From the NCBI GenBank assembly GCA_964019055.1, contig OZ025216.1, positions 10,371,914 to 10,435,913 of the forward strand: a stretch of 64,000 nucleotides of DNA, read 5' to 3'. Made by a program: the position numbers and the translations under genes. The notes beneath the pieces were generated by a model, which saw only the letters and a program-made list of their open reading frames with translations, was not told the origin of the DNA and ran no database searches. Each line of letters begins with the position of its first letter. Positions within the stretch are counted from its first letter, which is position 1. The DNA is from Anthopleura xanthogrammica. Taxonomy: Eukaryota > Cnidaria > Anthozoa > Actiniaria > Actiniidae. Positions 45,601 through 56,171 of the stretch are shown piece by piece.

Positions 45601-45638
45601 GTGCTTTTTAAACGAGTTGATCTTAAGGTTCGATCCAT
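39635..45638 (-). CDS. TRAF-type zinc-finger and coiled-coil protein, gene 2 (complete)
   Basis: Six exons, all phase 0 with GT-AG borders: 45546-45638, 43426-43527, 42939-43046, 42043-42150, 40878-40931 and 39635-39742 (TAA). They encode 190 residues. The start ATG is the first after an in-frame TAG three codons upstream. Exons 2-4 supply three TRAF-type fingers: CECPNNICGCKWRGE...NHRKRC, CNFQMVKCHCKEEM...HLTSEC and CIYQNVVCYCNKNI...HIMTDC. Exon 5 is a 54-nt linker. Exon 6 is a short coiled coil (CDRIRELEEENKKLRDSW). There is no RING and no MATH domain, so it cannot be a full TRAF. It could act as an adaptor or as a decoy that oligomerises. It is the tandem paralogue of gene 1. Two SINE fragments and a Harbinger-type MITE sit in its first introns. 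The role is inferred from family resemblance. Confidence 0.88.
40168..40378. repeat. foldback MITE
   Basis: Arms AATACTCCCGTTCTCTTTTA and TTACGCTGTGTTAGCCTCAA pair with the complements ending at 40378. It lies in the last intron of TRAF-finger gene 2. Confidence 0.75.
41391..41606. repeat. foldback MITE
   Basis: The pair AATTGCACAATTCAAACCAT...TTCCCTGGAGAATAATTTG and the complement at 41520-41606 forms imperfect arms of about 80 bp. It lies in intron 4 of TRAF-finger gene 2. Confidence 0.65.
42198..42255. repeat. GAT microsatellite
   Basis: Imperfect GAT/GGT repeats. Confidence 0.8.
42300..42472. repeat. hAT-like MITE, diverged copy 2
   Basis: AAAATAATGGCTCGTCAG at the left and GACCAGCCATTATTTTTAA at the right, related to 39317-39495. 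The outer CAGGGCT ends are decayed. Confidence 0.6.
43185..43310 (-). repeat. SINE fragment
   Basis: On the - strand it has TTTGTTGGGTCTCTCCCTTT and TTTTCTCCAGGTTCTCTGG, matching the bodies of 45300-45470 and 62080-62230. The tRNA-like head is decayed. Confidence 0.6.
43746..44067 (+). repeat. Harbinger-type G-tract MITE, copy 4
   Basis: Same ends and flanking TAA as 16008-16329, same orientation. It lies in intron 1 of TRAF-finger gene 2. Confidence 0.88.
45300..45500 (-). repeat. tRNA-derived SINE
   Basis: On the - strand GGTTCGATCCC (45442-45453) is a Pol III B box as in tRNA genes. It is followed by TTTGTTGGTTCTCTCCCTTG and a TTTTTCTCCGGGTTCTCCGG body shared with the other two copies. 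The A box is not clear. Confidence 0.7.
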
Positions 45639-46451
45639 GTTTTTCTAAAAAAAAAAGTACGTTTTAAAAAATTAAAAAACCTTCTTTATGGTATTAAAGA
45701 GACCAAAATAAAACCCTGGCTTAGCTTATAACAACTACGCAACGAAATGATTATAGGGACTTTCCCTTGTCCCGAGAAACATTGCGAAGAAAAAGATATA
45801 AATAGCTCCGAGTTCGAGGTCCGAGTTTTGGACCAAGTTTTTTCCACTGCCTTATAGCCTGCGTGCAGCCCGACTTTAACTCTGGTTAAGACGGTCTGCG
45901 AATCAGCGCAAGATTCCTTGTTCTGGTTGCACGATTATACAAAATAGACTGTGATTGGCTGCTATGCCAATTCATTCTTACACGCGTTCTGATTGGTTCG
46001 CCAAAGAATGATCTGCAGAAAGATAAACCGAACACTGACAGATATCTGTCAATATTGATGAGTAACGATTTGCCGCGGTATTCAACGACTTTCTTAGCGA
46101 TCTAAGTTTGGCGTTAGTTTCGGTGTTTTACTACAGAAATTTTGTATTATATTTCCTTGGAAGAAGATAAATAATGCAAATAATGGATAGAATTGTCAGA
46201 GGAAGGAATTATCTTATACGAATGGTGTGACAATATGTAATTAGAGTAATGATTCAAACAACAAAGGTCAACAAACAAGTAGACCTAATATTCAACGGTC
46301 AAAACAGTCGATATATCTTGAAACTGTTCTTCTCTGTTAGTAAAACAAGCGCCTATAGAAATTTAATTGATAGAAAAATCTCCTACGAGATCCAGTATCC
46401 AACATGAGCCTGAAAAATCCATTGATTTGTGAAAATATTGACAGCTATGCC

Positions 46452-46929
46452 AATAAGCCACTTCACGGTTTCGTCCGCCATCTTGAAATTGGGGCAAACG
46501 CGGCAAAATATATAGAAATCTGGATCACTTTGACTTCCCGTAACTCCGCTCAATTTTGATGGATTTTTAAGATTTAAACTTTTTTGAAAAGGTATTTTCT
46601 TTGTTACTTATACCTCTAAATATGATGGAAAATGGAAGGCTTTAAATTAAGAAAATAAGATGTTTGTTTTCATAATAAAACGATGGGCACGTGAGTATGA
46701 AAAATTTGTAAAAATAAGATGAGTCGCAAAACTAGTTAAAACACCTACATTGGTTTTATTTTCAGTCCGACAACTGGTATACATGGCTGCTGATAATTGA
46801 AGTTTAAATTTTGAAAATCCATTAAAAATGAGCGGAGTTACGGGAAGTCAAAGTGATCCAGATTTCTATATATTTTGCCGCGTTTGCCCCAATTTCAAGA
46901 TGGCGGACGAAACCGTGAAGTGGCTTATT
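46452..46929. repeat. foldback element with about 125-bp arms
   Basis: The left arm begins AATAAGCCACTTCACGGTTT and the right arm ends with its complement. The arms also share CGCGGCAAAATATATAGAAA and GACTTCCCGTAACTCCGCTC. The outer arm includes CAAGATGGCGGACG. Confidence 0.88.
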
Positions 46930-47098
46930 CATCAGTAACTAATTAAGAAAGAGCCAATCAGAGCGCGTACCCAAATCCAGGTACGCTGCTGGGGGTAATA
47001 GAACAAGAAAACTGTCGCTGGTTCGCAGACGGACTTAACCATAGTTACGTTCCGGATGCACGCAAGCTACTGCCTTATGGCCCAAGCTAGCCTCCTTT

Positions 47099-47170
47099 GC
47101 AGACGTTCTTAGGGTCGTCACGTCGTCACGCAACGTTAAGTATTGCGTGACGACCCTAAGAGCGTCTGCG
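47099..47170. repeat. 26-bp-arm hairpin
   Basis: GCAGACGTTCTTAGGGTCGT at the left pairs with ACGACCCTAAGAGCGTCTGC at the right, over a 20-base loop. Confidence 0.8.
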
Positions 47171-47213
47171 TGGGAGAATAAGCCCAAGCGCGTAGGGGAA
47201 AAAACGAGGATTC

Positions 47214-47316
47214 ATAACTTACGGTACGGACCGAGCAAACGAGGTTAATAAGATATTTATTATATAGCAAGGCATATAATAAACTTTGATTTTCGGTCCG
47301 TACCGTAAGTTATGGA
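47214..47316. repeat. hairpin with CGGTACGGACCG arms
   Basis: ATAACTTACGGTACGGACCG and its complement flank about 60 bases. Confidence 0.8.
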
Positions 47317-48840
47317 CCGCAAATTGACCAATCATAGCGCGTGAAATTACCTTGCCATTTGATGACTGATATTTTATTACAGCAAGGGGGGTGTAAAAAT
47401 AAATACTCACAAAAGAAATTACCGACGGAAGAGGAGGATTAATTTGTAGGTGAATGGGATCAAAAAAAAGATTGTTCCGCTCTGGTATCTTGGGTCTGCT
47501 AGTCATGCCTCCTAGCAAGGAGTCAATCATCTACGATCTAGGGGCCGACTAACCTCCCTTAGACTTCGGCCGAGCTTCCTGAACAGTCTGCAACTCAGGG
47601 ATAGCGGTGTCGGGGCCAAAATCTCCGGCATAACCGTAAATGCTTGGCACTTGGCTTGGCTTGAGGTACAGTCCTCATCAAACTAAATTAAAGAACTGTT
47701 AAACATCACCTCAAAACATCGCTTCACTCCATGTGATTAGTGAATCAATGTATGGAAAATGGTGATTAGTATTACGAAATTTAAAAAAAATTCAGCCATT
47801 TTCACTTCAATTTTAGGAACCTTTATTTTTTGGCAAATATATCAGTGTTAAAATGTCCAAGGATATTATTAATATATTTATATATATTATTTATGTAATA
47901 AAATTATAAAGATTTTAAGTTTTTTATTTCGATTTCTTAGTGGTTTAGTTGCAAAACCTCGCAATGAAAACATTAACTTGGCAGGAATTCTTCTGTCTTC
48001 CCAGTCTTTTCCTTTGTTCATTTGGTTATACGAGAGAAATTATAAGGCTTTTTTAGCTTCGACTGAATGGAAGTCCCTTATTAAAGTCCCAAGACTGTTT
48101 CACAAAGCCAGTATAATGCTATCCATAAATTCTGAAACTTTTCTCGCCATTCTCATATATATATATAAGAAAGAAAATAAAGCCAACGTGTTCAGGATAC
48201 AAGCTTGGGTCGTGCCTCATCTGCACACATTAAATTTTTTGTATCCTTTTAAAAGTTTTTGGAATAGTTGACTTTCTCATTCGATGCATAACAGACCACG
48301 TTCGAGATACATTAAAATTCCTGCACGATACCGAGGCTCGCCGGAATAAAATTTTCAAAATTGCATTAAATCTTAAAAGGATCAGTAGGTAAGTGATGTA
48401 GATTGGATTATAACGTTGTTGAGTAGTGAACGGACTTGCATTTCTACCAAAATTTTCTTATTATTGCAGAAAGGTAGGAACGTCGTGTATGGTACATTAT
48501 TTTATTCCTACCAATAAATATATTTGGTGTTCCACGTGTTTGTACCATACATGAAGTACCATACGACAAAAGCCTCACAATCAAGTATAAATTTTAAGAT
48601 CTCGAACTAGAATTTTGCGAACGATTCATTTCCTTTGGTCAGTTATGAAGAGATCGTTCATGAACACCAGAAGTTCAAAGAGTTTTCTAACTTCTTTCGC
48701 GAAAATTTCTATTAAATACAATTCCATTGATTATTTCTTTGTGAATATCTTATTGTAAATAGTTTGAAGACGTATTTCGGTAAAGCTGTGAATTTGCGTT
48801 TTACGGCTCCAAAAAAGTTTTTCTCCATTAAGTCATCTAT

Positions 48841-49080
48841 TAAGCCGCGACGACACGAGCGATTTTTTTTTTGCTTGCACAGGCGACGCGATTTCTTGAA
48901 ATCGTCAACGCGCGGTAAAATCCCAAGCGACATCTGGAAAAAATATCGTATAAACAAGGTGCGAAAAATTAAATGAGTTGAATTTTCTTGTGATAAAGTC
49001 GCGGACTTTGTCGCTTGCTTAGCCCCCCCGAAATCGCGTCGCCTGTACAAGGAAAAAATCGCTCGTGCAGCCGCGGCTTA
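48841..49080. repeat. foldback MITE, TAAGCCGCG ends
   Basis: Left TAAGCCGCGACGACACGAGC and GGCGACGCGATTTC pair with right GAAATCGCGTCGCC and GCTCGTGCAGCCGCGGCTTA. Confidence 0.85.
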
Positions 49081-49315
49081 AGTGTGCTTTGAACTCGATA
49101 ACATCTGCAGAAGCTGTTTTAGGCTCGCTTTGGAGCCCTTATTGTACATATTTACGGCAAGTGACGGTATATATTCATGCACTTTTAGTTCACTCAATAA
49201 TTCTGTAACATGTGGGTATCCATCGATTTGTTTTATGCAAAATTACTAGGAAAATTTTGACTTGTTTTGAAGGTGTTTTTTCTTGTTTTATTCTGCGTTT
49301 CCATTTTGAAATCAT

Positions 49316-49509
49316 ACCGTAAGATCTCCAAGGGATTTGATGTTAAGGACTGAGAAAACGCCAGTGATAGCGCCCCAGAGCTGTAATATGAACGGTTCTG
49401 GTCGATCCAAAGCCATTGGCGCCTTGATTGTTAACTGAAGTAATTTGTGCTGAATTCCAACTATGAACATCCCGGGCAAATCACAAAAGATGTCCTCGCT
49501 ACGCATCAT
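49316..49509 (-). CDS. uncharacterised open frame next to the X-box cluster
   Basis: A frame of about 64 codons from an ATG at 49509, ending at a possible donor (ACG|GTATGA) and at a stop shortly after. It has ordinary amino-acid composition and the hydrophobic stretch FILQLWGAITGVFSVL. I do not recognise it. It could be a first coding exon, because the X-box cluster lies directly upstream on this strand, or an exon of the gene at 49991-54571, or chance. No downstream exon was found. Confidence 0.25.
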
Positions 49510-49570
49510 AATATCATAATCAGCCCTCTTGTCAGAGCTATTACGTCAGCCAAGGGTGGCTTTGTTTACG

Positions 49571-49934
49571 GTTACTAAGGCAACAGGATAGTATTACTTT
49601 ATTTCCACTTTGGCACTTTACTTCAAGCCTCTTGTGTTACTATGGCAGCAGTTTATCTAGCCTACACCTTGCCACTTTGCATTAAATGTCATTGAGCCAT
49701 GAATTCCATGTTACTATGGCGACGGTTGATTACCCCATCGTGCCTCCTTATTTTAGATCGCCTTGCAAAGAGTCATCTTTGTTACCATGACAACGGACTC
49801 CTTACTGCTGACAATCATTTAGAGTTCACTTCGTTATCATGGCAACGCATTTTTTCATTCCGATGGTGCCTCGTTACGAATCTAATGACCACCTGCGACA
49901 ACCTGAGAAGACTCCCCTGTGCTACCATGGCAAC
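49571..49934. promoter_or_regulatory. cluster of six X-box (RFX-type) motifs
   Basis: GTTACTAAGGCAAC (49571), GTTACTATGGCAGC (49636), GTTACTATGGCGAC (49710), GTTACCATGACAAC (49781), GTTATCATGGCAAC (49833) and GCTACCATGGCAAC (49921). All fit or nearly fit the RFX X-box palindrome GTNRCC(N)RGYAAC. Spacing is 52-88 bases, and the DNA between them is not repeated. RFX factors are known to control ciliary genes in animals. Binding here is inference. Confidence 0.6.
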
Positions 49935-49990
49935 GAATTCTTCACCTCCACCGTGTGTATCTTCCCAGTAAACGGAGTTCTCCTACTTAC

Positions 49991-52900
49991 AGAATGGTCA
50001 GAGTACATATCGGTGGTCTCACCACTAATCAAGGTTGCTCTAACAATCAGTGTTTCATCTTTCACAATCTGATTTATAGTCTTCACCCTGAAATGAAAAA
50101 GAAGAAATCTTCAGAACTGACCACGTAGACCCCTTTCACGTGACGTCAAAGCAGCTCAATTTGGAGGACAAAACGAAAGAATTTCAATCTCCTGAGAATT
50201 GGAAACCTATTGTTTTGTCCTCCAAATTAAGCTGCCTTCTGACGTGCTGCATTACATCACCACCCAGTTTTAAACGTGGTTATGTGATACACAGAATTGT
50301 TACAAGTCATCCACTATCTTTCCCCCTCTCTCCAATGGAAAGAGAGTTTGGCGAGCCCGAAGCGCAAGCGTATTACGAGCGAAGCAGAATCGCGAGTGGA
50401 CGACTTGTTTCCCTTGCAGGGATTCGATTTCCGTCAGTTCGCGTCAAAAATGTCGCAAATCTCGACTGATTGTCGCTTTGATATAATTTATTCAACAACT
50501 GAAAATCCCGTTGGTAAATTTGGCGCCAAACAGAAATGAAAAGTCCTCAATCCCTCCAGTAAAATAAGGGGGAGAGTACTTTTAGAAAGTCTATATGATA
50601 CATTGTATATCGGAGAGCTTAAAGTCCCCCACACACGTACGACATTGCGCACAACAAGATTTCAGTCGGGAATATCATGCGTAGAAAATTTCCCTGCAAC
50701 AAAACTATGAAATATGAAATGCTATCCAATCCTGATCAGCGGTACACCAGAATAATTAAATCAATGTATCATTCTCTAGAGTATCATTACTTTGTTTGAC
50801 GGTTCTGCATGAGAAAACACATGAATATAGATACAACTCAAACAAAGAATCTTATTCTCAAGAGAATGACACGTGGTCAGAAATGGGAAAACAATACACG
50901 AGTAAAGAGGTTTATATTTTATAGAAAGCCAAAGGGAGGGAAAACTATTATACCAATATATATAACTACCTCTTCTATCTTCTTATCTAACATTGTAAAA
51001 AAATCAGCTTGGGATTGCGTCAGCTGCCTGCGAAAAATATAGACAAACAGATAATTTATCAAAAAACGAAACACAAAATATGAATGAAGAAAAAATGTAA
51101 AAAGGTTAGTTAGCGAGTGAGATATGCCACAGGAAAATGGCATCACGTTCGCCATTTATCTCTTTCACCATCCAATTTATTGTAATCACGTTTGACGTTT
51201 TCCCCCCCACCACAACAGCGTTGCTACAAAAACTAACTCAAGTACTTAATATGCCTTTTCTTATCACAGCTTGGACGTCATTCATTCGGGTTTAAATTGG
51301 TTTAACTGAAGAGCTTGTGCAAGACATGTAAACATCTGTTCAAAAATCTATTTTTTTAATTTTTTATAGTCCCCATAATTCTTACAATTCGCAAATGAGA
51401 AACTTTTGGATTGTTAACCACCTAATTATTATACAAAACGTTTTTTTTTTCCTGTTATAAAAATCCATTAATTTTCCATTACGACTTACATCTTCAGGAG
51501 AAAAACAACTTAACTTGTTCTCAAATCGCTTTTAGGATTAAGACCAATTACCACTCTTCAACAAGGACAAAATTAGAAATTAATTTAATCATTTTTAAAG
51601 TCGAACTCAAACAATGGTTACTTAGTTCTCCAGTTGTCATGTAATTAGTGAAAGTCTTTTCGATATCTTGAAGAAAGATCGTTTCCTTGAACGATTAACA
51701 TCATGGCGCTTAGATAGACAGAATTCAGTTCGACTTGCCCTTAGTTACAGTACCGTTGCTATGTCCTAAAACCTCGAATAAAATTTAGCTAGGAAATCTT
51801 AAAAAATAAACTTAGTGCAAAAAAGTTTCTTTCGAAAATAGAATAAAAATTATCCCAATCGTTTTTCAATGTCCTTAGCCCTCGAAAATTTAGCCAGAAA
51901 ATCTCAAAATTTAAAACTTACAAAAAAAAAAGAGTACGAATTATTTAAATTTTTACTATTCCTTAGAAAAAATAACGAGAATTATTCCTATCCTTTAAGT
52001 ACCCTTGAAAACAAGCATTTTTAGTTGCTGAATTGTGGGTTTTAGTTCTACTTGGAAAACTGCTGTTGCGGTGACTGGTTCGCTATTTTTTGAGTCAAAA
52101 TGTCGAAGATTTTTTTCGGTATATTTTACTTACACTTTGATTTGACCGAGTGGAACGCTCGTGACGGGAGTGTCTTCTGTGGAGTTACTTCTGTGAGAAA
52201 AGAAAAAAAGTTTGAGAATTGTAGTTAATTGGTAATTAATTTGAGAATTCCAGTTAATGAATTTAGAAATGAAAAAAAGGATAAACGAAAATTAGGAAAA
52301 ATGGGGTAAAAGTATTATGAAAAAAGGAGGTTATTATATAGGATTAAGTTACAAATATTTGTGCAAATGACCGAGATAAGAGTAGAATATTTCATGCTTA
52401 AATAAGGTATAGGAGGACTTGGGCATAATGTTGTCCATTTCAGACCATGTGTCATTCCCTAGAGTATCATTTCTTTGTTTAACAGTTGCGCATGAGAAGA
52501 CATGAAATAGATACAACTCAAACAAAAAATCTTATTCTCAAGGGAATGACATGTGGTCTGAAATGGGAAAACATTACGCCCAAGCCGAGAAGGTCTATTG
52601 GAGCACATGACCAAGTGTGGGGGACGGTTATATCAATAATTTGAGGACATGACCAAACCTGTTAATTTTGGTGTTGGCAGCAGGAGGCGCCTTTTTTGGT
52701 AGACCTCCATTTTCCTGACAAAGAAAAGATATGATGAATGAACAAACATATCCAGTGGGCAACTGCAAATTCTTGAAGGTTCTCTGATCAAGATTCTTCT
52801 AAAACTTAACAAGCTAAATTCCAATACAATCTGTGAGTTAGCCTTGCCCTGACATATATAGATCAGCCCAGAGGTTGTTTCAGGGTAGGATCTGTGAGTT

Positions 52901-54571
52901 GGCCCTGCCCTGACTTAGATCAGCCCAGAGGTTGTTTCAGGGTTCAATCTGTGAGTTAGCCGTGCCCTGACTTAGATCAGCCCAGAGGTTGTTTCAGGGT
53001 TCGATCTGTGAGTTAGCCATGCCCTGACTTAGATCAGCCCAGAGGTTGTTTCAGGGTTCAATCTGTGCGTTAACCCTGCCCTGACTTAGATCAGCCCAGA
53101 GGTTGCTTCTGGTTTAAAAAAATGCTCATAATCTGTTTTTAGAATGACAGCCAAAATCTTTCACCACAGTACTCAATTCATCATAATATTATATTCTTTC
53201 AATCTTTTCTCAGCTTTACCTTTTCTTTTGTAGCCTTGACTTGGTCATGGGCAACTTTTGTCTTGGATTGCACATTTGGATTGGCTGTTTTTGGAGCTTC
53301 TGCGGGTTCAATTCCTTTATATGACTTGACACTACTGGTAGAATCTTTCCTTATTCCACCATTTTTTATAGCACATGTATGAGTGATTGTACTAGTGTTG
53401 GATGATCGCTTGATATCTGGAAAATAATTGCTGCTAATTTTAACAGATTTTCACGAAAAGATGGAGAGATGGAGAGATAATGGAATGGCATTTCACTAAA
53501 AGATGGAGAGATAATGGAATCATGGGAGTTTTTGTGGGGCACGCAGGAAAATTCAGAGCCTTAAACTGAGAAATTTCACAACTAAAATGGCAAAACACTG
53601 CAACCATCCTATTTATCCCATCCATCCTATTCTTCTCATCTCATCCCAAATTATCCATCTATCTTTCTATGTGCCATGTACATTATTATCCATCCATCCC
53701 TTTCCTTCAATCTACCCCAACATCCAAGCTGCACTCAATTCACATGGCGAAGATGAAACAAGTAAGGCTCTGACACACGGTGTATACATAATTGCGCGCA
53801 ACATCGCACTAAAATATGAAAATTTGAACGTCTGATTTATTTTGTTTATGTTATTTGTATTAAATTAAACGAAAAAATCAATATTTTCTCTGATTTGGCT
53901 GCTGTAATAGTACTGTAATGATAATGTTGCAAGGAATGTTGCAAGCAATGTAGTGGAAAAAGACTGGTAAGAATTGTATTCTTCATATTTCCTGTGTGCA
54001 CGCTGTTTTAATTTTTTTTTTTTTGTGTGTGAAATAAATTAATTAGTTCAGGGCTCAAAATAATGGCCGGTCAATAGTCAATGTCCAGCTAAATTCGGTA
54101 CTTGACCGGTCAAATATGGTTTTGAAAGGACATGTTGATGGTCATATTTGAAAAAATAAAATAAAATATCATACGCCAGACATCTTGACTGGCATATGAC
54201 TGGCCGTTATTTTGAGCCCTGAAGTTACTGAGAAAAGTGGGTCCAGTTCTGGACTAATCTCTTCGCAGCCATCTATCCAACAAAACCCAAGTAATCAACC
54301 CTTCCTTGGAACACCTTATCCATACGTGAAATATAAAAAACAATATGCCCAAGCTGAAAAGATTTATTCTATTGAACTTACCAACCAGCCCATTGTTGGA
54401 CAGGCCATGTTCATTTTTGCCTGTCGCTGCTGCTAGAGTACTGTGCTGAGTGCTTGTGCTGATTTCAGGGCTGGTTGACAATGGCTTTCCAGCCGAACAT
54501 CCCATAATATCAGCCCTTGATGGGGCCACTGTGACGACTGTTAAGTTTGAAAAGCTAACCGTAGTATTGGC
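49991..54571 (-). CDS. unrecognised multi-exon gene, internal part
   Basis: Six exon-like blocks on the - strand: 54382-54571, 53220-53416, 52659-52714, 52134-52190, 50970-51027 and 49991-50080 (or to 50087). Phases fit at every junction. The last fits only if the acceptor is GAAG at 50081 and not the CAG seven bases earlier, or if a small exon is missing. The product, about 215 residues, is rich in Ser, Thr, Lys, Asn and Pro (KAPPAANTKINR, KTKVAHDQVKATKEK) and is probably disordered. A short amphipathic helix follows (QLTQSQADFFTMLDKKIEE), then VRATLISGETTDMYSDHS. Neither the start nor the end was found. I do not recognise the family. The intron between blocks 2 and 3 holds a 57-bp minisatellite. 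Confidence 0.6.
50126..50252. repeat. MITE family A, copy 3
   Basis: TAGACCCCTTTCACGTGACG at the left and TCTGACGTGCTGCA at the right; same family as 5934-6069. Confidence 0.7.
50768..50898. repeat. MITE family B, partial copy
   Basis: Inner part of the family, with GATACAACTCAAACAAAGAA and GAATGACACGTGGTC. The left TIR is missing. Confidence 0.65.
52405..52598. repeat. MITE family B, copy 3
   Basis: Both arms are present (TTTCAGACCATGTGTCATTC / GAATGACATGTGGTCTGAAA), with an AAGCCGAGAAGGTCTA end. Confidence 0.72.
52827..53112. repeat. 57-bp minisatellite, five units
   Basis: Units start at ATCTGTGAGTTAGCC near 52833, 52890, 52947, 53004 and 53061. Each carries CCCTGACTTAGATCAGCCCA and GAGGTTGTTTCAGGG. 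A single related unit lies at 62274-62332, next to a SINE, so the satellite probably arose from a SINE tail. Confidence 0.88.
54049..54221. repeat. hAT-like MITE, copy 3
   Basis: CAGGGCTCAAAATAATGG at the left and GTTATTTTGAGCCCTG at the right, in the opposite orientation to 39317-39495. Confidence 0.75.
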
Positions 54572-55854
54572 CTGGTGAAAAACAACCAAAGACTTAAAGA
54601 ATGCAATCAAACTTCTTATAACCATATAAAATTCAATCCTCAAATTCACATATTTTTATAAAATAAATGTTGGCTGTCCAATTCTTTCCAGTAAAAGTTC
54701 ATAGAATATTAAAATGATTTGTTAGGCTGGCCTTTTATTTGCATTGCAGCTGGTATTTGTAATTATTTTGACACTCAAATAGAACCCATATATCAGCTGT
54801 CTAAATATATCCTTAACTGATGAAGAAAAATCTCCATCACCGATATTTTACTAAATCAATCAGTGAATGTTAATTTCTTTTTGAAATTTCAAATCTTCGC
54901 ACCAACGGCAACTCAAATTACTTTTAACGTAATTAAGAATAAAGATTTTGAAGCTGATACATAGCGATTTGGTTGGGAAGTGAATTCTCTTCAGAAGTAT
55001 TTCACAATCATTCATCATGATAGCAGGTCCAAAACCTAATTTTTAACTGAATTTGATTTTGAATATCAGAGTTATAAATTGATCGGAGATTTGATATGTT
55101 AATATATGAAGTCTTGAAGGCTATTTTTCATTCTCAAATTTACTGGCCAAGTGTGTCATAAATTAGTATAGTTGTAATTGATCACAAGTATATAATGACC
55201 CCATGGCTTTGTTGTCAATGTCGTCCTTCCCTTGCATATGAAGTCTCGAAGTTCCACGAACAGCATGTAGTCATATATACATGGCTATTACACATGCAAA
55301 AAGTTGGACAATCTCGTCTTAAATTTCCAAAATAAACAGAGACTATGTATGTTTACTTTATATTATTTTTTGTTTATAACTTGATAGTAAAGTTCTTATG
55401 GTTTTCACACATGCATAAATAACTTGGCTTGATATTTTGACAACACTGGTGCACGTGGCTGCCTTCATCAGAATGAAGGAGGAAATATGGTGAATTCACT
55501 TTTTATTGCTATTTTTTTAGGCTGCTTTGATCACGGTAGCTGTTGAATTATTTCTTTGGTAATAATTTATATTCATGACGATAATAACACCTAAAATATT
55601 CAAAATCATTTTGCAGTTATTAATTATTTAGCAATGTACTATAATATGTGACGATAACAAATCAGAAAAACCATACCACTACTAACACTGGTTCATGGGC
55701 CTAATTGCCAAAAAGTGTAAACTTTTTAAGTGACCCAATAAAGACATTAATATTATATTATTATACAAGCTAAGTCAATTCTTTGATCCTTTTAGAATCT
55801 AAATAATGTTTTTGCAGTACCAGAAAAACTACAGTCAACACTGAATTAAAACAG

Positions 55855-56171
55855 CAGGGTTCCCACTCATTTGGAAAAACAAAATTCCCTGACTTTTGCC
55901 CGACCAAAAAAAAAAAAATTCACTGACCACACTTTACACTAATTTTACGAAAAATGGTAGTTCAACCACAGGAACAGGAAGTACAACTAAGAATAAATTC
56001 TGAATTTAAAATGGTTATGTGAAGGCTGACAGATCTAGAAATTCCCTGACTTTTTCATGACGTTTGGGTAAATTTCAAAATTCACTGGCCAAAATCAAAA
56101 TTCCCTGACAATTCCCTGACCTAAAAAAAAAATTCAGAATTCACTGACTTTTCCCTGACTGAGGGAACCCT
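55855..56171. repeat. TIR element with CAGGGTTCCC ends
   Basis: The element begins CAGGGTTCCCACTCA and ends TGAGGGAACCCT. Inside, ATTCCCTGAC/ATTCACTGAC words recur. It looks like a hAT-type MITE. Confidence 0.7.

Larger units (their letters stand above)
45639..49310. other. intergenic DNA rich in hairpins
   Basis: Contains the foldbacks listed at 46452, 47099, 47214 and 48841. A block at 47505-47660 is repeated at 60770-60930 (CATCTACGATCTAGGGG...AGGGATAGCGGTGTCGGGGCC). An open frame at 47978-48271 (about 97 codons, hydrophobic) has no recognised relatives. Confidence 0.5.

Noticed and set aside
48712..49050. A 112-codon - strand open frame
   Set aside because: It lies across the foldback MITE at 48841-49080 and reflects its composition.
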